Source of the DNA: Mesostigma viride | Lineage: Eukaryota > Streptophyta > Mesostigmatophyceae > Mesostigmatales > Mesostigmataceae | Length of the DNA stretch: 64,000 nt | Assembly (NCBI GenBank): GCA_009746045.1 | Contig: RPFO01000104.1 | Location: forward strand, 1,081,076-1,145,075 | Direction of reading: 5' to 3' | In this document: one piece after another, positions 44,408 through 54,500 of the stretch | Numbering within the stretch: the stretch's first letter is position 1 | Layout of the letters: the number at the start of each line of letters is the position of its first letter | Notes under the pieces: generated by a model | Told to the model about the DNA's origin: nothing | The model's input: the letters and a program-made list of their open reading frames with translations, nothing else | The model's database searches: none | Position numbers and translations under genes: made by a program

Positions 44408-45666
44408 TTACCCAGCCCAAAGGCTGAGGGATGGAGGAACTGGCTGTGCACTAACTAACTTGTCCAGATCAGGGATCTCCCCTGGTGCATACTGAGTGTT
44501 GACTGCCTTAATGACAGCATCCATACCAGGGACAATACTGGAGAGAGGGATTTTAAAGTGGTCCAGAGGAACTGCACCCACCCCTGTGACACTGAGCTCA
44601 TTTGCTGAGATAAGCACCCCAGGATAGGATACAAAAGGTTCCCCCAACAAGGTGTTACCAGAGTACCCCTCCACCACCTGGAAGGGTGTCTGAATACCAA
44701 GTATAGACTAGGGAGCATCACTTGTCCCACTACATCCAGTGAGCTTTGGCCTGAGAAATCCTGCACCCGAGCCCAAAATGAAGGTGCAATCTCAAGACCA
44801 GGGATGGCTTGTGCACTGATCACACTGACCTGTGCCTGAGTGTCTATTGCCAGGGTCCAGGGGTCCTGACTAGTGCACACAGCTGAGACTTTTGCCAGCC
44901 CTGCGGCCACAGCAGCTTGTTGCTTATGTGACCTGTGTAATGCTTGCAAGGCGACTGCCAATCTTGACCTCAGAGCGGGAGGGTTGGCAGACAATGTGGT
45001 GCCTTGGGGCTGAGCTAATGCTTCCAACCCAGCTACCTCGTGCCTGGTTAAGCTATCCCCAGGTTGTGAAGTGGGCCTGGCTTCACTGAGGGTGGAAGGG
45101 TTCACAGAGGGTGCTGTGGTGCTGTCAACAGCAGTAATTGGTGGCTCAGGGCTACTGCTGGGCATGCTGGAGTTGCCAGATAGAAGTAGTGAGTCCATGC
45201 TTAAAGACTCTTCCCCAGGCACGTCTGCCATGGGAGAATAATACTTCTTAATTCTATGACAGCTCACCCTGTGACGCTTCCCATTGATATTGTGCTTGAC
45301 CTCCACGGTCTTGCTGTTTTTGGTAAATCCACGGATGGTAACTGGACCTAGCCAAGTTCCAACCTTACCAAAGCTGTTTTCCTTGTAATAGAGAACTTGA
45401 TCACCTTTTTGGAATACTGGCCTAGTAGGATGGGTTTTATCTTTTTCTGCCAGTTTTGCTGAGGTTTGTGCACGTGCAGTGTTGTACAGTGCTATCACCT
45501 CTGGGGGATATACACCTGCCTGCAGGCCTGCTGGGATTACTTCACCCCACTTGGCATGCAAGACAGGTCTCATGTTTAGGGTTGTGCACATTTCATGACA
45601 CCAGAGTGCCCTGTCACAATAGACCCTACCTGGCATGTCTGCAGGGCAGCTACGTGTTGCACTCAT
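44408..45666 (-). CDS. Integrase C-terminal domain and protease-like domain
   Basis: From the ATG at 45666 the frame reads the end of an integrase (CDRALWCHEMCTTLNMRPV), then an SH3-like/GPY-like block (FQKGDQVLYYKENSFGKVG, TWLGPVTIRGFTKN), a serine/proline linker, and WTLAIDTQAQVSVISAQAI, which resembles a retropepsin active site (DTGA) with glutamine in place of glycine. After a frame change near 44690 the C-terminal half continues (VVEGYSGNTLLGEPF, VLISANELSVTG). If this is the protease, it lies after integrase, which is neither the Copia nor the standard Gypsy order. No other protease is visible between gag and integrase. Confidence 0.6.
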
Positions 45667-45845
45667 GATTGCTTTACCCAGATTCTACCCAGTTGACAGA
45701 ATTTTGCTTGATCAACAATTTTCTTGTCTGACTGACCTGGAAGGGTGTGAAGCAATAGAGATTGATGGGCTGGAAGATCATGAGGGTCAGGGGGTCATTG
45801 AAAGAACCATCAGATCTGTCAAAACCCTACTAGCCAAAAATCCTT
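45665..45845 (+). pseudogene. Inverted segment of the integrase catalytic core
   Basis: On the plus strand this stretch encodes YPVDRILLDQQFSCL and GQGVIERTIRSVKTLLAKN, the second aspartate and the glutamate block of a retroviral-type integrase, spaced about 30 residues apart. The neighbouring integrase parts on both sides are on the minus strand and lack exactly this portion. The segment is therefore inverted in place. Breakpoints are approximate; the right one lies near the palindrome-like ATCCTTCCAAGGAT. Confidence 0.75.
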
Positions 45846-46685
45846 CCAAGGATGTAGGGGTTCCATTACTGTGAACCTGGACCATGAATCTTTTAGGATC
45901 AGGTAGGGTTGGACATCTTTGTTGATGTGCATCACATCCCCCACTATCATGCCCCTAGTGGTGGAAGGAGTTGCAGTATGCCATTTTTGAGGTTTGGGGC
46001 TATTGAACTGACATTCTTGACAGTGTTGTCTAGCCAGTTTTACTGCATTCCTGAGTTGTTTTCCCATGCTACTACCCCCCAGCCGTCTGGCCAGTTCCTC
46101 AGCCACTGTTTCATGACCCATGGCTAGGTGCAGCTGATGAGCAAGCTCCTTGATATCTATGGAGTTGTCAACAGTAGGGGTTAGTGCTTTTATGTAAGGT
46201 TCCAGGACAGGGTGTTGGGAGGACAGTAAGGTTGCTGCCTCAAAATCAATTATGCCCTGGCTGCCATCCCCAATGGTAATAATGAGATCATCATCCTCAG
46301 AGTAAGCAAGGTGAGAGAACTCACATTGTTTTTGGTAGCGAGTCCTGTTGCACCGGCTGCCTGGAGGTCCCAGGGGATGACGTGCGTGCCAGCAACCCGG
46401 GCAGAGATCAACGTCTGTGTGCAGGGAGTCGTTGTTGGGGCAATGGTTCCTGTCATGCCCCCTCTGGAAGCACCTCAGGCACCGTATGCCAGGGTTTCCA
46501 GGTTGGTTGTTGTTGTTGTTGTTATTGTTGCCCTGCTGGGACCGATTGTTGTTGTGGTTATGGCCCTGCTGGGGCCTGTTGTTGTTGTTGTTGTGGCCCT
46601 GTTGGGACCTGTTGTTGTTATTGTTGCTGCATGTTGTTGTTGTTGTTAACAATTGGGGTTGCCATGCAGGGGCACACGGTGCCAC
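45819..46685 (-). CDS. Nucleocapsid zinc knuckle and integrase N-terminal part
   Basis: This frame is -1 relative to gag and overlaps its last 40 bases, so pol is probably reached by frameshifting; no canonical slippery heptamer is obvious. It begins with an Asn/Gln-rich low-complexity tract coded by AAC repeats, then a CCHC knuckle CLRCFQRGHDRNHC, a second Cys/His cluster, the integrase zinc-binding HLAMGH...CQEC, and the start of the catalytic core GDVMHINKDVQPYLILKDS (first aspartate). It stops just after HPWKD, where the inverted segment starts. There is no usable ATG at the beginning of the frame. Confidence 0.75.
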   Translation of the reverse strand: MAPCAPAWQPQLLTTTTTCSNNNNNRSQQGHNNNNNRPQQGHNHNNNRSQQGNNNNNNNNQPGNPGIRCLRCFQRGHDRNHCPNNDSLHTDVDLCPGCWHARHPLGPPGSRCNRTRYQKQCEFSHLAYSEDDDLIITIGDGSQGIIDFEAATLLSSQHPVLEPYIKALTPTVDNSIDIKELAHQLHLAMGHETVAEELARRLGGSSMGKQLRNAVKLARQHCQECQFNSPKPQKWHTATPSTTRGMIVGDVMHINKDVQPYLILKDSWSRFTVMEPLHPWKDFWLVGF

Positions 46686-49102
46686 GTGTTGCCACGCCCC
46701 TGAGAGCCACTGCCCCCTTGGTGGGAGGACTTGTGGGTCTTGGGTGCCCCCCCCTGGCTGGCCCCCCCCTTGCGCTTGTGGCCTTGGACACCCTGGACCT
46801 TGGGGTCCTGGGCCTGGGGGTTGCCAGTTCCCAGGGGGTCCACTGCCTCCTCGATATAGAGCATGGCAGCTCTGAAGTTATCCCAGAGGGACTTGAGGCC
46901 TGTAAGCAGGGTAGCCAGGACAGAGGGTTGCAAATTAGCTTTTGTTAGCCAGGTGTGGATGAGATACCTTGGTTGGAGCTTGAGAAGCTCAAGGTCTTTT
47001 TCTATCATCACCCTGTATGTTTTTGCATCCCCAGAGAGGTTATTCTTGTTCACCTTATAAGCAGTCAGCCAGTTGAAACGTTCTACTGCTTCCATATGGT
47101 TGTTGGTAAGCACTAGTTGTTTCAGATCAGTGATAAAGGTAGGCCACTGTTCAATGGCTGCTTCAGGTGTCAGGGTGCGTTCCTGATAGGTTTGTATCAA
47201 TGCTCTAATTGCAGGAGATGATTGGTGAAAGGTGGATGAGGCTCTGAGAGCCTTAAACTGATGCCTAAGGTTTAGGCCTTCCATCCCATACTCCAGAGCA
47301 AAGACAAACTGTTTGGCATGTTCAATGGTATGTCCCTCAGGTAAGCCAGCAATATTGATCTTTGATTCCTTTTTGTGAGGGTTATACACACCTGTTGGAG
47401 GGGGGTTGGCCCTCAAGAAGACATCGGTGGCATGCTGGAGGCGAGCAGGGTCCAGGTTGATGGTCCCACGCTCGTACCGGGACATCAGGGCGCGCAGGCC
47501 CTCCACAGTTTGCAGCTGGTTAGCTGTTAACTGCTGGTCATGCAATGAGGCCAGCTGAGCCTGTAGTATGGCAAGCTGTTCTTGTATGTCCCCTGCCCTT
47601 GGGGTGGCCTCAGCAGGTTGAGTGGGTGCCCTGGGCACCTCTGGACCTCCCCCCAGGGCCTCCTGGGGTCCTGGCACCCCCCCCTGGGTGGGGAGGGGGC
47701 CCCAACCCACAGGGCGAACCTGGGGTGGTGGGGGAGGGGGAGGGGGGGCCGTGGAGGCCCGGGGGGAGGCCGGGGGGGTCCGGGGGACCCCGCTAGGGCC
47801 AGCCCCAGCGGTGGAGGGGCGGGCAGGGGTGTCTGCCGCCGCTCTCCTCGCTGCCTCCTCCTTGAGGAGCCTTTTCATCTCCTTGCGAATCTCATGTTCT
47901 TTGAGGGCAGCCTGAAAGGCCGCCTCATCCGTAGGAATGTCAGGGAGGGGGTCTCCCATGATCAGAGCATCCCGGACAGGGCAGTCCGTGCTCTTCCCCT
48001 GCCTCTGGCCCAGGACCAGCAGGCCCTCCTTGTACTGCAAGGGTGGGTGAGGGGAGGGTCCCTTGGTGGTTTCCAGCGGGGGGGCAGCTTCAGCTACCAC
48101 CCCATGCTTAGCCAATATGGCCTCCGTTACCCTGGCTTGGGTCACGGACTCCATGGCTTTAAAATGGGCTGACCGCGCAAGCGCGGCCAGGTCTTGACCA
48201 TCCGAGTATTCCAACGGATAATCAGCATTGGTGAGAAGGTCGCGTAGCCGCTGAGTTGCCTCGCGGTACGCCGCCGCCATCGCCTGGTGGGTTGCCAGGC
48301 GACGGGCGGCCTCCTCCTCGTATTCCTGCCGCTTGGCGGCGAGCCGAAAAGCCGTCTCGCGACGGACCTCCCGGTCTCGCTGCCTCGCTCGGCGTTCTTC
48401 GTTGGCCACCAGCGCGGCCTGCTCCACCGCCAGGAGCGCTGGGGTGAGGGTTATCTCAGTCTCCCCGTCGGGAAGACTGGCAGTATCTGAGACCTCATCA
48501 TCGGACATTTGTTGTCCTCCGATGGGCTCAACGGGTCTACGCACCACCCGCGCGAGCTTTATGCTTTCCATCTCCTTCTTCTTTCGAAGAAGGGAAGAAG
48601 GTCGCCCAAACTGAAGCTCGATGTGATTGTGCCCCTGGGCGAATGGGACACGAAGATCAGACGTGGCGGGGCGAAACGTGATCGCCCCGTCCGGCGCCAC
48701 AGAAGCCGTTTGGCGGGGCATGAGCTCCCGAATGGTCGGCAGCTGAGGGCCGAACTGGGGAGCCTCGGTGGGGTTGGCCGCCGAGGGCTCCGCAGCCATG
48801 GCTGCTCCAGCCGTGGTTTCGGCTGTTGCAGCCGCCGGAGTCGAGGGTAAGCCGGTCTCCCGGGGGGGAGCTGTCTCGTCCTCCGGCTTCTCAGGGGAGG
48901 GGGGTAGGTCGGTCGGCCTTGCGGCCGCCGTCCCCTCCTCCTGGCAGACATTGTTGTTCTTTTTGTTTTTCTTCTTTTTCTTTGAAATAGCCGCATCCCC
49001 AGCCGGCTTCTGATTGTTATCCTTGGGCATCCGCTGATCCTGCCCGTCATCTTCATCGTTAAAGTTCAGCTTCTTCGAGGCGTTCTTGTTAGAGATAGCC
49101 AT
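46646..49102 (-). CDS. Gag polyprotein of the AG...CT retrotransposon
   Basis: The ATG at 49102 is 20 bp after the 5' LTR and opens an uninterrupted frame of 818 codons. The N-terminus has a lysine-rich, possible nuclear-localisation stretch (SKKKKKNKKNN), followed by a proline/alanine-rich region, an alanine/arginine/glutamate-rich helical segment (about residues 215-300, likely coiled coil), a proline-rich hinge, and a C-terminal capsid-like helical domain (about 520-750). A basic glycine/serine tail leads into the zinc-knuckle frame. The intact length fits the nearly identical LTRs. Confidence 0.8.
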   Translation of the reverse strand: MAISNKNASKKLNFNDEDDGQDQRMPKDNNQKPAGDAAISKKKKKNKKNNNVCQEEGTAAARPTDLPPSPEKPEDETAPPRETGLPSTPAAATAETTAGAAMAAEPSAANPTEAPQFGPQLPTIRELMPRQTASVAPDGAITFRPATSDLRVPFAQGHNHIELQFGRPSSLLRKKKEMESIKLARVVRRPVEPIGGQQMSDDEVSDTASLPDGETEITLTPALLAVEQAALVANEERRARQRDREVRRETAFRLAAKRQEYEEEAARRLATHQAMAAAYREATQRLRDLLTNADYPLEYSDGQDLAALARSAHFKAMESVTQARVTEAILAKHGVVAEAAPPLETTKGPSPHPPLQYKEGLLVLGQRQGKSTDCPVRDALIMGDPLPDIPTDEAAFQAALKEHEIRKEMKRLLKEEAARRAAADTPARPSTAGAGPSGVPRTPPASPRASTAPPPPPPPPQVRPVGWGPLPTQGGVPGPQEALGGGPEVPRAPTQPAEATPRAGDIQEQLAILQAQLASLHDQQLTANQLQTVEGLRALMSRYERGTINLDPARLQHATDVFLRANPPPTGVYNPHKKESKINIAGLPEGHTIEHAKQFVFALEYGMEGLNLRHQFKALRASSTFHQSSPAIRALIQTYQERTLTPEAAIEQWPTFITDLKQLVLTNNHMEAVERFNWLTAYKVNKNNLSGDAKTYRVMIEKDLELLKLQPRYLIHTWLTKANLQPSVLATLLTGLKSLWDNFRAAMLYIEEAVDPLGTGNPQAQDPKVQGVQGHKRKGGASQGGAPKTHKSSHQGGSGSQGRGNTWHRVPLHGNPNC

Positions 49103-49121
49103 TGGTAGCGAATAAAATTCA

Positions 49122-49602
49122 AGTTAGAATACGAACGACCGACTTGGTACAATGCTTGAGAACACAGAGTGCTGAGAGCAATGAATTGCTTGGTTCATTA
49201 GAAAATAGGTTTACCCTTTATCAACGTTCCTCTCACTGGCTGCGCCGCCAGTGACCGTTGGGTGCAGACCGTTGGCCCGAGGCCGCACGATGACAGGTAG
49301 CAGTCTAGTCACTGCATCGTGCGATCACAGATCAATGCACAATGCAGTACGGTCCCTATCTAGGATACTCTAGTACCGTCCAATGACAGGACACTACGTA
49401 TACTGGGTACTGACATCTGTCACGTACCCCAGTACCCAAAGTACCTATCTAGGGAAACGTATGCGACTCGACTAGCATTCCTATCTGCATAGCCCACGTG
49501 GTATTTATATTCACATACCAACGTAGGTTTACAAGGCTTATTCATACGTTGTATTCACAATGCCTTTGAGACTTAGTCTACAGCAAAGCATGGAGACTAA
49601 CT
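49122..49602 (-). repeat. 5' LTR of the AG...CT retrotransposon
   Basis: 481 bp, partner of 40225-40705. In the sense direction it ends CTAACT directly before TGAATTTTATTCGC and the gag ATG. Confidence 0.92.
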
Positions 49603-49607
49603 GCCAG
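49603..49607. repeat. 5-bp target-site duplication GCCAG (right)
   Basis: Matches 40220-40224. Confidence 0.85.
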
Positions 49608-49869
49608 GGCCAACAGATTTGAATAAATGGTTCATAATGCATTATATGTGTCTCGAACCCCGTGTGCACCGTACCCCCCTGAGGGGGGTGCTATTTATAG
49701 CAGGTGTAGGGCATGGATATGTGACCAACCAAATTTCCTAAACATTATTTGATATAGAAGCATGCTTGGTTCCAAGGGTGGGCCAGAAAAAGTTATTTGG
49801 CTAGTTACTGCCAGGCGCACAAAGATACCCAAACTCAGTCCGTTCTGGCGGTTCCAGTTGACACAATTG

Positions 49870-50244
49870 AAGGGTTAATGCCTGCTTCACGGTCAGAACA
49901 ACCCCCAAAACTGCGATTTTACAGCCGCTATCATGAATTCTATTTCATTCCACGCGACCAAAAAAATCAGATTACCCGCCCCCCCATGCCGACGGCATAT
50001 AAAAACAACAGCGATATTGTAAACCAGCTTATTTCCGCCACAAACTAACATCATAAACTCATCGCCTTTTAGATTCGAGTAAATTTTTCGCATTTCGCCT
50101 GCCCTAGTGTGGTAGTTTCGCCTGAACGCAGTCGCCATGGCCTCTTCTGCGAGGGATGCGCGCACCGTGCACGTGAAATTTGTGACCTTCGGTTCCGGCG
50201 CGAATTTTTTGGCGCCAAAAAATTCGGGGGTGTCACGTCCCCTT
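49870..50244. other. No gene seen
   Basis: Short frames only; nothing recognised. Confidence 0.4.
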
Positions 50245-50565
50245 AATAAAAATACCCATATACCTTGCATATACCCGGAAAAGCCGAACCTTGGTCCAAA
50301 ATGGAAGATAGGGGTCGAAATCGGTCGGAATCCGATACCGTACATTCTGGGCAAAAAATTAATTACAACTAATTCGCCAAAAGGTACCTTTCTGCTAAGG
50401 TGGACCGGTTAATAAAAATACCCATTTACCCCGAAAAGCCGAACCTTGGTCCAAAATGGAAGATAGGGGTCGAAGTAGGTCGGAATCCGATACCGTACAT
50501 TCTGGGCAAAAAATTAATTACAATTAATTCGCCAAAAGGTACCTTTCTGCTGCGGTGGACCGGTT
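50245..50565. repeat. ~156-166-bp tandem repeat, two units (second locus)
   Basis: Same unit as at 33866-34172. The first unit carries a short insertion (ATACCTTGCAT). The pair again begins at TTAATAAAAATACCC. Confidence 0.85.
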
Positions 50566-50769
50566 TCTCGCCAATAGCGTCATATGTAGCTGATGTGAAC
50601 ACCCGCGCCGGGCACTTTTCCCACAGCCGGCTGTAAACGAACCGCTGGACACTGGACAGAGGCTGACGCTGAAAAGTCGTTTCCTTATCTCTGCTGCCCA
50701 TAGGCGGCGTGGCAACAAAACAACAGCGAAGGTGAACCTTGGGGGAAAACACCGAAAACAAGGAGGCGT

Positions 50770-50817
50770 GGGTAACAACAAGAACAAGAACAACAGCAAC
50801 AACAACAACAACAACGA

Positions 50818-50852
<35 letters not shown>

Positions 50853-50965
50853 TCGGTGTAAAACTGGCTTTTGGTTCTCAATTCTCAAATTCTCAGAGGG
50901 CGGGGGCACTGCGGGGGCTGAGGTCAACATCATCATCATCAACAACAACAACAACAACAACGCGA
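50770..50965. repeat. AAC/CAT microsatellites
   Basis: Interrupted AAC repeats at about 50776-50850 and ATC/AAC repeats at 50927-50960. They create asparagine- or valine-rich pseudo-frames on both strands that I do not regard as genes. Confidence 0.9.
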
Positions 50966-51538
50966 CTGCGCGATTGCCAAGTGCCAGGGCACGCCATCGT
51001 CTGCTAGGGCCTCTCAACCCCCCACATTTCCGCGAGAAAACGTGGGAACTAGTTGGCGCCAAAAGGGAACCACCCAGCTGCGAGGCAGCATCCGGGCAAT
51101 ATTGCGGGGAAAGATGGCCGGGGTGTGCTCATCGACCTTCCTGACTATTGCGTACTTGGCTATCCTCCAAGGCATATTGGTCGTGGTAAGCTTGCTGACG
51201 ACATCATTGAGGATCCATTTTTTTTTTTTTACCGGGCTCTCTCGTGCCGCGCTAGTGATCCGACAGTGATATTGATATGATATATTAGGGGCTTTAGCTT
51301 CCCGCCTTTGTTTTAATTTCGGTACCCACTGTTTCAGTATTCAGATCACATATAGTAGCCACGTTTTCACAGCTTCTGTAACAACGTCAGCACAGCTTCT
51401 GTCGATCGTGCAGTAATTCGGCATTTATGATATAATGCCGGATTGAAAGCGAAGAGATGGTAAAGGGGGATCATGCATGTTATAAAACCTTTTTACATTA
51501 CGATACTTCTAGATCTTCATGGACCATATTAGTAGGGC
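50966..51538. other. No gene seen before the tandem array
   Basis: Contains a T11 run near 51220 and short frames only. Confidence 0.4.
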
Positions 51539-54500
51539 ATGCGTGGACGATAGGAATTATAGCACCGGCGGGCTTCAAAGTGCCGGACGGCAGGCGGTAC
51601 CACCATTCCGTGGCAGCTTGGCTCAGTTTGCTACCGGCTGGCACACGTTTTCAGTGAATTTTGGGCTCCAGATTTAAATGCAGCGTGCGGTTTGAGGCAG
51701 GGGAAAACATGCGTGGACGATAGGAATTATAGCACCGGCGGGCTTCAAAGTGCCGGACGGCAGGCGGTACCACCATTCCGTGGCAGCTTGGCCCAGTTTG
51801 CTACCGGCTGGCACACGTTTTCAGTGAATTTTGGGCTCCAGATTTAAATGCAACGTGCGGTTTGAGGCAGGGGAAAACATGCGTGGACGATAGGAATTAT
51901 AGCACCGGCGGGCTTCAAAGTGCCGGACGGCAGGCGGTACCACCATTCCGTGGCAGCTTGGCCCAGTTTGCTACCGGCTGGCACACGTTTTCAGTGAATT
52001 TTGGGCTCCAGATTTAAATGCAACGTGCGGTTTGAGGCAGGGGAAAACATGCGTGGACGATAGGAATTATAGCACCGGCGGGCTTCAAAGTGCCGGACGG
52101 CAGGCGGTACCACCATTCCGTGGCAGCTTGGCCCAGTTTGCTACCGGCTGGCACACGTTTTCAGTGAATTTTGGGCTCCAGATTTAAATGCAACGTGCGG
52201 TTTGAGGCAGGGGAAAACATGCGTGGACGATAGGAATTATAGCACCGGCGGGCTTCAAAGTGCCGGACGGCAGGCGGTACCACCATTCCGTGGCAGCTTG
52301 GCCCAGTTTGCTACCGGCTGGCACACGTTTTCAGTGAATTTTGGGCTCCAGATTTAAATGCAACGTGCGGTTTGAGGCAGGGGAAAACATGCGTGGACGA
52401 TAGGAATTATAGCACCGGCGGGCTTCAAAGTGCCGGACGGCAGGCGGTACCACCATTCCGTGGCAGCTTGGCCCAGTTTGCTACCGGCTGGCACACGTTT
52501 TCAGTGAATTTTGGGCTCCAGATTTAAATGCAACGTGCGGTTTGAGGCAGGGGAAAACATGCGTGGACGATAGGAATTATAGCACCGGCGGGCTTCAAAG
52601 TGCCGGACGGCAGGCGGTACCACCATTCCGTGGCAGCTTGGCCCAGTTTGCTACCGGCTGGCACACGTTTTCAGTGAATTTTGGGCTCCAGATTTAAATG
52701 CAACGTGCGGTTTGAGGCAGGGGAAAACATGCGTGGACGATAGGAATTATAGCACCGGCGGGCTTCAAAGTGCCGGACGGCAGGCGGTACCACCATTCCG
52801 TGGCAGCTTGGCCCAGTTTGCTACCGGCTGGCACACGTTTTCAGTGAATTTTGGGCTCCAGATTTAAATGCAACGTGCGGTTTGAGGCAGGGGAAAACAT
52901 GCGTGGACGATAGGAATTATAGCACCGGCGGGCTTCAAAGTGCCGGACGGCAGGCGGTACCACCATTCCGTGGCAGCTTGGCCCAGTTTGCTACCGGCTG
53001 GCACACGTTTTCAGTGAATTTTGGGCTCCAGATTTAAATGCAACGTGCGGTTTGAGGCAGGGGAAAACATGCGTGGACGATAGGAATTATAGCACCGGCG
53101 GGCTTCAAAGTGCCGGACGGCAGGCGGTACCACCATTCCGTGGCAGCTTGGCCCAGTTTGCTACCGGCTGGCACACGTTTTCAGTGAATTTTGGGCTCCA
53201 GATTTAAATGCAACGTGCGGTTTGAGGCAGGGGAAAACATGCGTGGACGATAGGAATTATAGCACCGGCGGGCTTCAAAGTGCCGGACGGCAGGCGGTAC
53301 CACCATTCCGTGGCAGCTTGGCCCAGTTTGCTACCGGCTGGCACACGTTTTCAGTGAATTTTGGGCTCCAGATTTAAATGCAACGTGCGGTTTGAGGCAG
53401 GGGAAAACATGCGTGGACGATAGGAATTATAGCACCGGCGGGCTTCAAAGTGCCGGACGGCAGGCGGTACCACCATTCCGTGGCAGCTTGGCCCAGTTTG
53501 CTACCGGCTGGCACACGTTTTCAGTGAATTTTGGGCTCCAGATTTAAATGCAACGTGCGGTTTGAGGCAGGGGAAAACATGCGTGGACGATAGGAATTAT
53601 AGCACCGGCGGGCTTCAAAGTGCCGGACGGCAGGCGGTACCACCATTCCGTGGCAGCTTGGCCCAGTTTGCTACCGGCTGGCACACGTTTTCAGTGAATT
53701 TTGGGCTCCAGATTTAAATGCAACGTGCGGTTTGAGGCAGGGGAAAACATGCGTGGACGATAGGAATTATAGCACCGGCGGGCTTCAAAGTGCCGGACGG
53801 CAGGCGGTACCACCATTCCGTGGCAGCTTGGCCCAGTTTGCTACCGGCTGGCACACGTTTTCAGTGAATTTTGGGCTCCAGATTTAAATGCAACGTGCGG
53901 TTTGAGGCAGGGGAAAACATGCGTGGACGATAGGAATTATAGCACCGGCGGGCTTCAAAGTGCCGGACGGCAGGCGGTACCACCATTCCGTGGCAGCTTG
54001 GCCCAGTTTGCTACCGGCTGGCACACGTTTTCAGTGAATTTTGGGCTCCAGATTTAAATGCAACGTGCGGTTTGAGGCAGGGGAAAACATGCGTGGACGA
54101 TAGGAATTATAGCACCGGCGGGCTTCAAAGTGCCGGACGGCAGGCGGTACCACCATTCCGTGGCAGCTTGGCCCAGTTTGCTACCGGCTGGCACACGTTT
54201 TCAGTGAATTTTGGGCTCCAGATTTAAATGCAACGTGCGGTTTGAGGCAGGGGAAAACATGCGTGGACGATAGGAATTATAGCACCGGCGGGCTTCAAAG
54301 TGCCGGACGGCAGGCGGTACCACCATTCCGTGGCAGCTTGGCCCAGTTTGCTACCGGCTGGCACACGTTTTCAGTGAATTTTGGGCTCCAGATTTAAATG
54401 CAACGTGCGGTTTGAGGCAGGGGAAAACATGCGTGGACGATAGGAATTATAGCACCGGCGGGCTTCAAAGTGCCGGACGGCAGGCGGTACCACCATTCCG

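Larger units (their letters stand above)
40225..49602 (-). mobile_element. Complete LTR retrotransposon with AG...CT LTRs and HGDD reverse transcriptase
   Basis: Identical-length LTRs (481 bp) differing at apparently one base enclose minus-strand gag, zinc knuckle, integrase, a protease-like domain, RT and RNase H, in that order. A 5-bp duplication GCCAG flanks the element. LTR termini are AGTTAG...CTAACT, not TG...CA. The sequence after the 5' LTR (TGAATTTTATTCGC) does not look like a tRNA 3'-end primer site. A piggyBac-like element (40770-42467) sits in the 3' untranslated part. The near-identical LTRs indicate a recent insertion, yet pol has an inverted segment and frame breaks. Confidence 0.9.
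38391..49869. mobile_element. piggyBac-like non-autonomous element (~2.1 kb) split by an LTR retrotransposon
   Basis: Left end TTAACGCTTCATTTGT (from 38391) and right end, read inward from 49869, TTAACCCTTCAATTGT match at 10 of 12 bases after the TTAA. Both subterminal regions carry ACTCAGTCCGTT and a CCAGTTGA stretch, also found in the transposase-bearing piggyBac at 31000-31240. Removing the LTR element (40225-49602 plus one GCCAG) leaves about 2.1 kb without a transposase. The left interior also resembles the 31000-31240 region (TACCCCCCT, CCAGGTGTCCAAA, AGATCTAGAT). I judge it a mobilisable derivative of that family. Confidence 0.6.

Noticed and set aside
46646-46685. Canonical -1 slippery heptamer between gag and pol
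   Set aside because: The frames overlap in the right sense, but no X-XXY-YYZ heptamer is present in the overlap.
50732-51007. Asparagine-rich frame
   Set aside because: It is produced by AAC microsatellites and has no conserved sequence.
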